From Gibbula magus (Eukaryota; Mollusca; Gastropoda; Trochida; Trochidae): 64,000 nt of DNA. Position 1 is the stretch's first letter, and each line of letters opens with the position of its first letter. Of this stretch, positions 35,801 to 43,310 are shown one piece after another. A program made the translations under genes and the position numbers. The notes under the pieces are model-generated. The model saw nothing but the letters and a program-made list of their open reading frames with translations, did no database searches and was not told the DNA's origin. The stretch lies in NCBI GenBank assembly GCA_936450465.1, contig OW388296.1, forward strand, positions 38,840,023 through 38,904,022, in the 5' to 3' direction.

Positions 35801-36339
35801 ACGTTAAATGGTAATACGGAATATGCAGAAAAAACCCTTACAAAAGAGATCTATAGCTATTATTACTTTTAAGTAATTGTACAGTGATGGCTGACTTCTT
35901 ACGAACTGAATGGTGAACAGAACATGCTTAAATATTCACACAAACAGAGTTCTATAACATCCTAGCAGGATGTTGATCAAGCCAATAATTCTAATCATTC
36001 AGTTATTATCAACATTATCAAACCTACACTGAATATATAGTTTTAATGTAATCACTTCACATAAGTATGTTTATCTCTTAATTACCCAATTTGAGAGAAA
36101 TACCTACCCATTATAACAAAGTCGTTGTCATCTAACACATCCTTTATCGCATCGTCTGCATCAAGAATAGCTCCGCCTTTCGCTTTACGGATTTCGTATA
36201 TCTTTTCATCAGCATGTCCGATTTTTATCTTGGATTTATAATACCTCTTTAAGCACTCTTCCCCGAGCCAAGCTATTTTCTCTTTGCCGCTGCATGGAAT
36301 CGCTAACCAGTCTCCTCTAATTCTCAACGACAGTTTCAT
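23119..36339 (-). CDS. HAL: Histidine ammonia-lyase (histidase), 5' part: exons 1-3
   Basis: Animal HAL deaminates L-histidine to urocanate and ammonia in the cytosol, the first step of histidine breakdown. The three exons give 131 codons (232+86+75 nt) with phases 1-0-0. Conceptual translation aligns with the animal HAL N-terminus throughout: an RGDWLAIPC start, WLGEECLKRY, an acidic DDNDF stretch, an LESDMSSP linker, and YISVDGDSLSTDDLVRLGKG. The start codon matches the usual animal HAL N-terminus. The MIO cofactor triad and active-site tyrosine lie in later exons, outside this window. The gene has no neighbouring host genes here, and its introns are dominated by repeats. No frame damage is visible. 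Bacterial-type HAL lacks this N-terminal extension, which supports an animal gene. Confidence 0.88.
24060..24460 (+). pseudogene. LINE 3' end, degenerate (in HAL intron 2)
   Basis: The plus-strand translation around 24110-24235 reads like the C-terminus of invertebrate non-LTR retrotransposon ORF2: a SSHDLWIEKSRY stretch, then a C-x2-C pair (LCKSCKLNV) and an E-x-EYHF stretch, before an in-frame stop. The downstream 'aataaagaatttcgatttcgatgg' (24449-24473) resembles a LINE 3' tail. The copy is 5'-truncated and dead. It lies antisense to HAL and ends about 35 bp from exon 2. Confidence 0.6.
24508..24593 (-). CDS. HAL: HAL exon 2
   Basis: The acceptor is ATTGCAG (24600-24594) and the donor is CAT/GTAGTG (intron from 24507). 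At 86 nt, it completes the split codon from exon 1 to give valine, then encodes LESDMSSPATGPAEVVYLEE and a short basic tail ending in histidine at phase 0. This matches the linker region between the N-terminal extension and the conserved DGD segment of animal HAL. The exon lies only about 50 bp from the tail of a LINE fragment and about 400 bp from a minisatellite. Confidence 0.85.
24997..25868 (+). repeat. GGTACCATCTCTTC minisatellite
   Basis: About 870 bp of tandem modules of two kinds are present: a 20-bp unit (agtcaggtaccatctcttct) and a 30-31-bp unit with an extra 'agttacttcc'. GTACC in the left half gradually becomes GTGCC in the right half. Homogeneous sub-blocks (25190-25440) show local amplification. 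Several plus-strand frames run through it (rich in VPSLLVTS-type repeats). They arise because neither unit contains a stop and are not evidence of a gene. It lies in HAL intron 1, close to exon 2. Confidence 0.93.
26338..27913 (+). repeat. Repeat family A, tandem copy 1
   Basis: It starts with a 'ggtcttcaagac...gaagaccta' inverted motif (26361-26445) and ends 'gaagtcttgaagacctaag' (27870-27888). It contains 'cttgaagttaaaa', 'aaactaatcaagatatt', 'gtctttggagaattttt' and 'tgtcatttttcgaaaatcgcc', which recur in copy 2 and, inverted, at 31850-33065. Only short ORFs occur. It lies in HAL intron 1. Confidence 0.75.
27914..29178 (+). repeat. Repeat family A, tandem copy 2
   Basis: This is a direct copy of the preceding unit with the same order of landmarks. 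It ends in the same 'gagagtccaacatggagttc...gaagacctaagtattg' phrase (29110-29165). The copies are clearly diverged, so the tandem arrangement is older than the 11.5-13.8 kb duplication. Confidence 0.75.
29179..29234 (+). repeat. (ATT)n microsatellite
   Basis: About 17 ATT triplets directly follow the end of the family-A copy. The same junction (copy end, then a short ATT run) occurs at 27911-27930, so the triplet run may be the tail of the element. Confidence 0.95.
29586..29932. repeat. Inverted-repeat element with (AT)n core
   Basis: The arms share 'atttggttattttaaaggaat.ttga' on the left (29601-29628) and its complement on the right (about 29880-29907). The inner hairpin 'ttctttagtatat' pairs with 'atatactaaagaa' around a long AT run. 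Two AT tracts (29714-29766 and 29816-29852) sit in the core. It looks like a MITE whose loop became an AT microsatellite. Confidence 0.7.
29998..30480. repeat. ACGTAG-rich foldback repeat
   Basis: The first half is dense in 'acgtag/cgtagtta' and the second half in the complement 'ctacgtt/actacg'. The ends resemble each other in inverted orientation ('gtcacatttacgtta' near 30000, 'aacacatttacattacg' near 30460). This suggests an old foldback MITE. No coding potential is seen. Confidence 0.55.
30481..31544. other. AT-rich intronic DNA, nothing recognised
   Basis: The only notable frame is a 72-codon plus-strand ORF at 30854-31072. It has no motif I recognise and no splice context, so I do not call it a gene. 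Confidence 0.5.
31545..33755 (-). repeat. Repeat family A, mostly inverted copy
   Basis: Segment 31850-33065 is the reverse complement of the 26.4-29.2 kb copies (for example the 'ccgatttgcatgaaattttc' and 'ccccttgaagtaaaaac' phrases on the minus strand). On both sides are plus-oriented family-A starts of the form 'agtc.caag.gacgataaa.ggattcag' (31549 and 33059). The region is therefore a composite of at least three family-A insertions. Confidence 0.65.
33755..35133 (+). repeat. Repeat D, copy 1, rich in TGACCTTTGACCT motifs
   Basis: It begins 'ctagaagagcgtttgcggg' and ends 'cggcggcgacggaaac', with copy 2 at 56391-57946 in the same orientation. The body is a series of about 150-300 bp modules, each with 'gtgaccttgacctttgac' and 'ttgttgaagttatcgtgtttacaagga'-type phrases. 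Read on the minus strand, TGACCTTTGACCT is AGGTCAAAGGTCA, the consensus DR1 site of HNF4/RXR-type nuclear receptors (established knowledge). TCAAGGTCA extended half sites also occur. It lies in HAL intron 1, about 1-2.6 kb from exon 1. Function is untested. Confidence 0.8.
35170..35600 (+). repeat. Repeat family A tail with terminal hairpin
   Basis: It continues the family-A text interrupted by repeat D ('gtcttaaccatttattcagctt' occurs at both 33475 and 35180). It ends in 'aaacacgccaataac' plus the GATTCAGCC/GGCTGAATC hairpin at about 35572-35594. This implies that repeat D was inserted into, or is an optional module of, family A. Confidence 0.6.
36108..36339 (-). CDS. HAL: HAL exon 1 (coding part)
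   Basis: It starts with ATG at 36339-36337, followed by an N-terminus of the form MKLSLRIRGDWLAIPC. It encodes 77 full codons plus one base (phase 1) and ends at an ATGG/GTAGGT donor (intron base 1 at 36107). The encoded region is the small N-terminal extension found in animal HAL, before the lyase core. An upstream ORF overlaps its first codons (see 36317-36454). Confidence 0.9.
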
Positions 36340-36454
36340 CGTGTGAGTTCCTGTAATAGCTTACTACTCTGGGCACAGACAAAAGCGTGTATGAGAGAGC
36401 GAGCTGTTTAGATCCGTACTTAGATAACGCCTTGACCAAACTCACGTCTGTCAT
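36317..36454 (-). other. Upstream ORF overlapping the HAL start codon
   Basis: An ATG at 36454-36452 opens a 45-codon frame that ends with TAG at 36319-36317, 20 bases inside the HAL coding region and in another frame. If the HAL transcript starts near the TATA-like box, this is a likely first AUG and would reduce HAL translation. A GTGAGT donor inside it (near 36446) and a TTACAG acceptor before the HAL start (near 36351) leave open a short 5'-UTR intron that would remove most of it. Confidence 0.5.
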
Positions 36455-36496
36455 GTTCACACGGAGCCCGTAGGTAACATCGGACACGCGCTAATT

Positions 36497-36510
36497 TCTC
36501 ATATATACTC
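36497..36510 (-). promoter_or_regulatory. TATA-like box of HAL
   Basis: On the minus strand the sequence GAGTATATATGAG lies about 160 bases upstream of the HAL ATG. This would place transcription start near 36465-36475 and a 5' UTR of about 130 bases. No experimental support is available from the sequence. Confidence 0.4.
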
Positions 36511-37935
36511 ATTACAAACATACCCTTTACAAGAACTCCCGTTTTCTCAAAAACGGAAACAGTTCGTTGGTTATTTGCCTAAAGAATTTGCTGTCACGTC
36601 GTGAATACCGCCTTTGTAACTTTGGGCACTCTTCTCGAAACCCAAGAGAAGTGCAGACATGAGCTTAAATACGGACGATGATGTCAATATATAACATTAT
36701 CCATTTACACTATAAGAATTCGGAGGACTGACACAATCTACCAACGAGCTCTTTGACGGCAAGGAGAGTTCGAAAAATCGTTTTTCATTCGTGTTTCGAG
36801 ATCCTAATGTTTATGTTCTTTGAAGATGTGGCATGTATCATCATAAGCAGAGCACATACTTCATGTTAAAACTTATTAAATTTAATACTACCCCATGGGT
36901 TCCTCACTCTACCGGGATTTGTCTCGTCAATATCAGTCTTTGTGTGTCAGCCCTGTAACAGTTTGTGGTGCCTGGAGATATCCGTGCAAGTAGCCAGGAA
37001 TTTCCTACAGACAACTAACAGTATTACAAGTAGAATTAATTTTTAATTGACCCAGCTTTAATAACTTGATGATTAACATTCCTTTGGTTATATACAGAAC
37101 TACATATCTTGAATTGATAAATCCTCAAATCAGGAAACATTTCTTTGTCAATGTATACAAAGTAAACTGCCAGGCCAAAAAGGTCCTCACTTCTGTTAAA
37201 AAAATTTTTTAATGTAATTTTAATATTTAAATTTGTTCAAATATTCTTTTTGATGATACACAACTGTTCATCGACATATAAGATATATTTTATGTGGAAA
37301 TAAATAAATGTCCCTGATTCTGTACACATTTACATCATTTTAAACATGGTAGGGTATTGTTGGTGTAAATTCTATTTCTTACCCGTCTTCATTAAACAGA
37401 GATATGTTAACTAAAATGTAGTCACAGTCTCCAATTAATTCATTCAAACTACTGCAGATAAGTATCATTGTATCTTGCCATAGTCAAATGCATCTGATTT
37501 ATTTTAAATATTGAATTAATCGAAACAAACTGAGGTGAGTACTTACTTTCATGTAATTGAGTAATGTAAAATCATTGCGTTATGAGTTATAATGTTTCCC
37601 CGGCATACTATATTGGGCCCAAAAAATAAAATAAAATATTTCTGGTCTTTACAGGCTATGATGCGATGATTCGCTTTTTTACGACAGTTTGTTTTTCGAA
37701 TGAAGAGATAAATTCTATTTTATACAAAAATCTCACCAGTTAAAAAACAAATTTAGGCAATTATTTATATAAATAAAGCACAAAACCTCTTAAATATTTG
37801 TTACTATTCCAAATGATCGATAATCTCACCCCTACACTCAATTTTCAATATCTAATATTTTCTGAGTTATCAGCCCCTTACTTTTGTTAAAACCTAGAAA
37901 AAAGACCTGAGGCGTGAGTTTGAAACGGATGCGGT
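36511..37935. other. HAL upstream region, nothing recognised
   Basis: AT-rich intergenic DNA with no long ORF and no obvious repeat copy. Distal HAL regulatory sequence would lie here, but I cannot point to specific sites. Confidence 0.4.
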
Positions 37936-38500
37936 CGGAAACTTCAACTTCAACTTCATTTTATTCTCAAAAACCACCTTTGGTGGTATACGAGTACATA
38001 TTCAACAATAATAATATAATATACAATGTCAAAATGGCGGTGGGTTATAACAGGATATTTTCAAGTACAGTCATATACAGTACAGTCAAAAACGAAACAA
38101 GTTTAAATGATCTAAGGATATTATTGTTCAGGTTTCTTAGCTTTTGAAATTGTAGAGAGTATAATGTTTATGAACTTAGCTAGGTTTCTTAAAACAATAA
38201 AATCTTGTGTGTTAAAGAGTTGTCTATAAGATGAAATGTTTGCGAATGTAAGTATTCTTGCTGGAACATAATTTTTTCTGGTTTCATGGAAAGTAGCACA
38301 GCGAAAAATATAGTGGAATTCATCTGCTATAGAAGGTGAGTCGCAAAATCTACATGTTATATTTGCTCGTGGGGTATTATTCCAACGTCCTGTCTCGACA
38401 GGCAAACAGTGATTAGAAGTTCTAAATTTTAACAACGGATAACTAATATAACCAGGTACAATTGTTTTTGGTCTTGTATTCTATCTTTGATGAGCTTTAT
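37936..38500 (-). pseudogene. LINE 3' end (5'-truncated non-LTR retrotransposon)
   Basis: The minus-strand frame 38121-38435 (104 residues) contains KFRTSNHCLPVETGRW, a C-x2-C pair (ITCRFCDSP) and DEFHYIFRCATF. This is the zinc-knuckle-like C-terminus common to invertebrate LINE ORF2 proteins (recognised from memory). After the stop comes a short 3' UTR with AATAAAATGAAG and a (GTTGAA)n-type tail at about 37936-37965, which marks the 3' end. The element is truncated upstream of about 38500, and neither RT nor endonuclease is present. Confidence 0.75.
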
Positions 38501-38759
38501 TATGATATTATGAGCTTGAAGAGTACGGATAAATACATGCGTAATAGAAGTGCAAAGGTTTTCTAAAAAATTATACATGAGATGTTAGCAATATTTAAAT
38601 TTAAATCTTTATAATTTTAGTAATCATTTGCAGTGACGATAAAAAGAAAATATGTTGCTTCCATTCCTGCGAACACCTTATAAAGATGATAAAATGTTCG
38701 CAGTGTATCAGACTTAAATGACTGTAGGACAAAATCGATGGCTACCTAATATTAATGCA

Positions 38760-38950
38760 TCCTCAGCTCGAACGTGCTAACTATAAGAATAATCAACGAG
38801 TTGCGAGGAATGACGGATATTTGTCCCGAGTTGATTAGTGTGATACATTCCGAGCTTTAGCGAGGCGTTTGACTTAATAATTCACGAGGGGCAGATAATT
38901 CGTAATTCCGAGCAACGAGCTGGTTCATTGTAATGCAAAATCGAAAAACA
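38760..38950. repeat. Palindromic repeat with CGAG motifs
   Basis: 'atcaacgagttgcgagg' on the left and 'tccgagcaacgagctgg' on the right, with an internal 'cgagttgatta' stretch, make an irregular inverted repeat. It is similar in style to 22509-22625. Borders are uncertain. Confidence 0.4.
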
Positions 38951-39049
38951 GACACGACATCACCATCTCAGATTAGACTATGAAATATAAATTGTATAAT
39001 CATACGCCATTCATTAACTTCATTGCACTTTCAAGATGCGCGCATCCAA

Positions 39050-39566
39050 ATAGTTTGCTAATAACGTTCATTTTTTATAGTAAGATTCGCCTGCAAATTA
39101 TCTCACTCTTGTCGTTCGTTAGCGATGTGACGTCATACACAGGAGTTGCTTAATGAAATCCTTTGATTTGTTGATTTTCGTCGATAATTCGTTTAAAACA
39201 TAAAAACAACTTTTGACATTGCAAGTTTCCGAAAGAATGGGTATTCGTGTGTCTGTAGGGAGTAACTTCGGAGTTTTTGAAGCTTTTTTGTTATTCAATC
39301 GCTGATTTTAGATTTGTTCTTTTTTTTCTTTTTTTTAAACTTATTACAGGAAACAGTTCAATTTAACATGGATGTATAAATCGGTCTTGATGATGTACAC
39401 AGGTATTCTTAGCAAGCATTTATATACATATATATATATATATATATACAGAAAGTAGACAAGTATATCGAATATTTGTAATAATGCTCAAAATACTCAA
39501 AATAGATCATGACAGATTGACCAGAATTTCATGAAGCTGTCATATTTGCAATTTGAATAGGAGTTA
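39050..39566 (-). repeat. Repeat C, left part, split by the DIRS element
   Basis: This is the reverse complement of 21200-21500 ('cgcctgcaaatta', 'tgacgtcat', 'tttcgtcgat'). The rest of the repeat resumes after 45952, on the other side of the DIRS insertion. It includes an AT microsatellite at 39420-39448. Confidence 0.65.
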
Positions 39567-39610
39567 AATAGTACGTTTTTGATTAAACGTCATTATTTTT
39601 ACTTACCGTA

Positions 39611-39752
39611 GACAAGTGACCTTAGCCTTATAGCCATATAACATGTAATCGACTCATTCCCACAGAAGTAATGAAACATCATTACACAGATCAATCGGAG
39701 TTACCCGCCCCTCACTAGTCCACTGGGTGGCGTGACCTGTCATTCACATTAC
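39611..39752 (-). repeat. DIRS inverted terminal repeat (3' side of element)
   Basis: These 142 bp match the reverse complement of 45789-45930 with no mismatch found on base-by-base reading. Outside it lies a 3'-specific terminal extension (39567-39610) not shared with the other end. Confidence 0.95.
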
Positions 39753-39811
39753 CTAGGAGTCGCAATTTAACGACGAATGCGTAAGAGGGGAGGCGGGACG
39801 GGTATGACGAC

Positions 39812-39902
39812 GGTCACTTGTCTACGGTAAGTAAAAATAATGACGTTTAATCAAAAACGTACTATTATTTAATTACTAACCTCCGACAAGTGACCTTAGC
39901 CT
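39812..39902 (-). repeat. DIRS internal complementary region (ICR)
   Basis: Bases 39812-39864 are the reverse complement of the left outer end (39569-39621). Bases 39864-39902 are the reverse complement of the right outer end (45913-45951). The two blocks meet at the element's circle junction, where a single AAT stands for the AAT found at each end. In the DIRS model the ICR templates restoration of the termini during replication. Confidence 0.93.
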
Positions 39903-40123
39903 GATACCACTGTAGGTGGTGGGTAGAGTTCGTCGCATAGCGGTAACTCTCAAGATTGATCTGGTGATCGGCGACCTAGCGAGCGATCGTTCTAATGAGG
40001 ATAATTGTCAGACCTCTCGCAGTCGACGATCCCTAATTAAAACACCACAAAAACCCCGTATAACCATTCAATATAATTTATTCAATGGTTAAATATGAGC
40101 CGCTCTCAACTCGTGAGTGCTCG

Positions 40124-41338
40124 TTAGCGTGGATGGTTGCGTCCCCTGCCAGGGGGGGCACCCGTGGTTCGCTGCTGGGCAAAGACCTGCGCCCCTAGAC
40201 GGGCTACGCCCTCCAGGTCCTCCGTGGAGACATCGCGCAGGTAATGGTTGGCGAACACCAAGCCCGACTTCCAAAAGCAGCCGGCCATGATGTCCGCCAC
40301 TGACAGGTTGCTGTGTAGGGCCATAGTCGCCGATATGGCCCTGATCTCATGCGGATTGGTCCGCGCCGGAGCCGGCAGTCCGGCCGCCTTGTAGGCGTCC
40401 ACCACTGCCGACCTGAGATAAACTCCCAGCTGCCTCTTGTCCAACTCCTTCGAGCTCGTCTGGGAGTGGGGCAAGAATAGCCTGCGTCTCCCTTGTCTCA
40501 GCGAGCGCGTCTTCTCAACGTAGGTGCGCAGAGCGCGTACCGGACAAAGGAGACGTTCTTGTTCGTCCGTCGGCTCGATAGCCGAGGAGATTGATGGCAG
40601 TGTGAAGGTCCGTCCACGCTCGTCAGCGCCCTGGTTCTTACACAGGAACTCCGGTGCCAGACCCAAGGTCGCTGACCCTCCATCTCTCACCTCAAACCTG
40701 AGCAAATCAGCTTGCAGCGCGTGCAACTCTGATATTCTGGCCGCTGACCCCATCGCCACTAAGAAGGAAGTTTTAATGGTGAGACGCAGCAGCGTCGTGT
40801 CCGTCAGTGGCTCATAGTGCTCAGACTTGAGGTGATTCAAAACTATCGCCAGATCCCACTCTGGCGGCCTCAGTTTGTGGCGGCCATCCACGTTCCTGTA
40901 CGTCCTGATGAGCTCCTTAAGGACCGAGATATCCAACCCGGGATCCTTTTTGCGAAGGACGGACATAATGGCCGCGAGGTTCGTGTTGATGGAGGAAGCC
41001 TTAAGCTTCCTCACTGTGCGTAGGTGTACCAGATAATCCGCGACCTGGGGCACCGTTACCGACCGCACATCGAACCCCTTCCCTTCGCAAAAGGTCATGA
41101 AGGAAGCCCATTGGAAATCGTACAGCTTGCGCGTGGAAGACCGCTGTGAGGTTGCCACTGCGCTGGCTACCGCCTCCGAAAATCCTGCGCTCCTCATTCC
41201 GTCTTGGAGACAACCCAGACGTGCAGATGGAGAACATGAGGTTTCTCTGCACCCGTCTGCTTGGGTTGCTCCTGAGAAGATCCCACCTGATTGGCAGGGG
41301 GACTGGTTCCTGAGCGCAGAGTCTCCGGAGGGGGACAT
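40124..41338 (-). CDS. DIRS tyrosine recombinase (YR)
   Basis: This 404-residue phage-integrase-type recombinase would insert the circular DNA copy. The catalytic set is complete: Arg about 201 (SAARISEL), the H-x-x-R box His330-Arg333 (NPHEIRAIS), Trp356, and the nucleophile Tyr366 (NHYLRD). Residues about 55-150 form the SAM-like core-binding domain (TRKLYDFQWASF). The frame overlaps the end of the RT ORF (41001-41338) in another frame. The true start may be downstream of the first ATG, since the N-terminal 40 residues look unstructured. No stop or frameshift interrupts it. Confidence 0.93.
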   Translation of the reverse strand: MSPSGDSALRNQSPCQSGGIFSGATQADGCRETSCSPSARLGCLQDGMRSAGFSEAVASAVATSQRSSTRKLYDFQWASFMTFCEGKGFDVRSVTVPQVADYLVHLRTVRKLKASSINTNLAAIMSVLRKKDPGLDISVLKELIRTYRNVDGRHKLRPPEWDLAIVLNHLKSEHYEPLTDTTLLRLTIKTSFLVAMGSAARISELHALQADLLRFEVRDGGSATLGLAPEFLCKNQGADERGRTFTLPSISSAIEPTDEQERLLCPVRALRTYVEKTRSLRQGRRRLFLPHSQTSSKELDKRQLGVYLRSAVVDAYKAAGLPAPARTNPHEIRAISATMALHSNLSVADIMAGCFWKSGLVFANHYLRDVSTEDLEGVARLGAQVFAQQRTTGAPPGRGRNHPR

Positions 41339-43310
41339 ACCACGGCCTTGCCGGCCACTTCGGTGCGACCAGGAGCAGACGCAAGCGTCTCGTCTCCTGG
41401 GCTTTTGCCACCACTTGGGTCAGAATGGCAGGGGGGGGAAAAGCGTAAGCGTCCATCCCCTCCCATCCTAACGCGAGCGCGTCTAATCCCCATGCCAGGG
41501 GGTCTGGTACTGGAGATACGTATACCGGCAGCTGGTGATTGAGCCGTGTCGCAAAGAGGTCGACATGCGGCCTGCCGAACTGGAGACAGATCGCCTCGAA
41601 CACTCGAGGGTGCAACATCCACTCCGTGGAAGGAGGTTTGTCCGGGCGAGAGAGAGCGTCCGCAAGGACGTTCTTTGCTCCCGGGATGTGCACCGCTCTT
41701 ATCGAGATGTTGAGTTGGTCTACCAGTCGAAACAGCTCCATCACCAGCTGTAATAATGATCCCGCCTTGGTCGATCCTTGCTTGTTGATCGACCAGGCTG
41801 CGGTCGAGCTGTCTGTGTGAACACACAGCACCTCGTTCTGCAGGTGACCCGACCAGTGCTCGATTGCCAGACGTATGGCGTTTAACTCCAAGAAGTTGAT
41901 GTGAAGGCCGGCTTGCGCCAGCGACCACACGCCCGACGCCTGATCGGTCCCCAGGTGGGCACCCCACCCCTGGGTAGAGGCGTCCACGTACAACTGGCTC
42001 CCGGCGGGGGGTTGCCGGAGGGGAACCCCCGTCAAGATGTTGCTTTCGTCCTGCCACCATCGAAGGTGGTGAATGAGATCCTGCGGCATCCTGATGTGAT
42101 GGCCGCAAGACACCTCCCGAATGTGTCCATTCAGTACTATCTGGAGGGGCCGGAGGTGAAGCCTCCCCCTCCTCGTGAAGTCCTGAGCTGAAGTCAAGAA
42201 CCCTAGCAGACGTTGCCACTGTCGGAGCGAGAGAGGCCCGCGACACGCGTCTGCTAGGAGTTCCCTGTAACGGCCCATCCGTTCCTCCGTGACAAAGGCC
42301 TTGTCCTGCGTCGTGTCCAGACGGACGCCCAGGAAGACGAGCGACGTCGTCGGCACTAGGTCCGACTTGTCCAGATTGACAAGCCAACCCAGGCGTCTGA
42401 ACAGAGCGATCACAAAGTCCCTTTGTCCGGCCAGAACTGACGGGGAGCAGTGGCTCCCGAACCCATCGTCCAGGTACATCGCGAACTGGATATCGTGCCT
42501 GTGAAGGAACTTGACGATGGGTTGGGTCACCCGAGTGAATAGCCAAGGGGCTGTCGAAATCCCGAAGGGTAACACATTCCACTGGAAGTGACGGCCCGCC
42601 AGGACGAATCGGAGGTACTTGCAATCCGCTGGGTGGATTGGGACATGCAAGTACGCGTCCTGGAGGTCCAACGACACCATGTGGCTGTATGGTTGTAGCA
42701 ACCGCATGATGGACAGCACGGTCAAGAGCCGAAAATATGGCGGCCGCTCGAGGTAGGAGCGGTTGAACTGTTTCAAGTCGTGAATCAGCCGCCATTTTTT
42801 CGGGTCCTTTTTCGGTCTCACGAATACTGGAGAGTAGAACCCTGGTGTCAGACCCTGGAGCGGAAGCTCGCTCACCGCCTCCTTGGTGATAAGGATCTCC
42901 ACTTGTTCCAGTGTGCGCGCGAGCCGTTCCGGCTCTAGCGGACGTTCCACTGGCGAACAAGTCAAGGGGGGGCGGGTGAGCACGGGTATACGAAACCCAC
43001 GCTCCAGCGTCTGACAGACGTACTCGTCCAGGCCCAACTGCCTCCAATTGGCCACAAAATTTGAGAGACGGCCTCCTACGGGCCCGTCTAGTACCTCTAC
43101 CGCTGCCGGCGGTAGGAGAGGGGGCGCCCAGGAGTCACCTCTTCTTGTTGGTTCCTCCGTAGGCGCGTCCCTTACCCCCCTGTGACTTGTTGGATGTCCT
43201 CTTTGGGGAGGGGCCGGCGTTGTAGCCGCCATGGCCCTTGCCTGGCCGGCCCCCGTCCCGAAAGGAAACCCCGCCGGTTCTAGAGCCGGCGGGGGATTGC
43301 GGAGTGCCAC
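41001..43310 (-). CDS. DIRS reverse transcriptase-RNase H
   Basis: This 769-residue polyprotein copies the element's RNA. RT motifs are present: WRLIHDLKQFN (about 173), SLDLQDAY (213), FGISTAPW (249) and the catalytic YLDD (279-282). RNase H residues are Asp443 (YVDAS), Glu475, Asp500 and Asp551 (ADALSRP). Beyond about 585 is the DIRS-typical 'VDLFATRLNHQLPVYVSP ... AYAFPP' extension. I see no DPPY-type adenine methylase motif, which some DIRS elements carry. The first 80 residues overlap the gag frame and may not be translated from this ATG. Frame overlaps suggest frameshifting or internal initiation. Confidence 0.93.
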   Translation of the reverse strand: MALRNPPPALEPAGFPFGTGAGQARAMAATTPAPPQRGHPTSHRGVRDAPTEEPTRRGDSWAPPLLPPAAVEVLDGPVGGRLSNFVANWRQLGLDEYVCQTLERGFRIPVLTRPPLTCSPVERPLEPERLARTLEQVEILITKEAVSELPLQGLTPGFYSPVFVRPKKDPKKWRLIHDLKQFNRSYLERPPYFRLLTVLSIMRLLQPYSHMVSLDLQDAYLHVPIHPADCKYLRFVLAGRHFQWNVLPFGISTAPWLFTRVTQPIVKFLHRHDIQFAMYLDDGFGSHCSPSVLAGQRDFVIALFRRLGWLVNLDKSDLVPTTSLVFLGVRLDTTQDKAFVTEERMGRYRELLADACRGPLSLRQWQRLLGFLTSAQDFTRRGRLHLRPLQIVLNGHIREVSCGHHIRMPQDLIHHLRWWQDESNILTGVPLRQPPAGSQLYVDASTQGWGAHLGTDQASGVWSLAQAGLHINFLELNAIRLAIEHWSGHLQNEVLCVHTDSSTAAWSINKQGSTKAGSLLQLVMELFRLVDQLNISIRAVHIPGAKNVLADALSRPDKPPSTEWMLHPRVFEAICLQFGRPHVDLFATRLNHQLPVYVSPVPDPLAWGLDALALGWEGMDAYAFPPPAILTQVVAKAQETRRLRLLLVAPKWPARPWYVPLRRLCAQEPVPLPIRWDLLRSNPSRRVQRNLMFSICTSGLSPRRNEERRIFGGGSQRSGNLTAVFHAQAVRFPMGFLHDLLRREGVRCAVGNGAPGRGLSGTPTHSEEA

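Noticed and set aside
36082..36105. Extension of HAL exon 1 to the in-frame stop
   Set aside because: The extra residues do not resemble HAL, and a GTAGGT donor at 36107 joins in phase to exon 2.
41194..43047. A 617-codon minus-strand frame and several plus-strand frames of 60-155 codons across the DIRS coding region
   Set aside because: They overlap the RT-RNase H and gag frames, have no motifs, and are expected shadows of GC-rich coding DNA with few stops.
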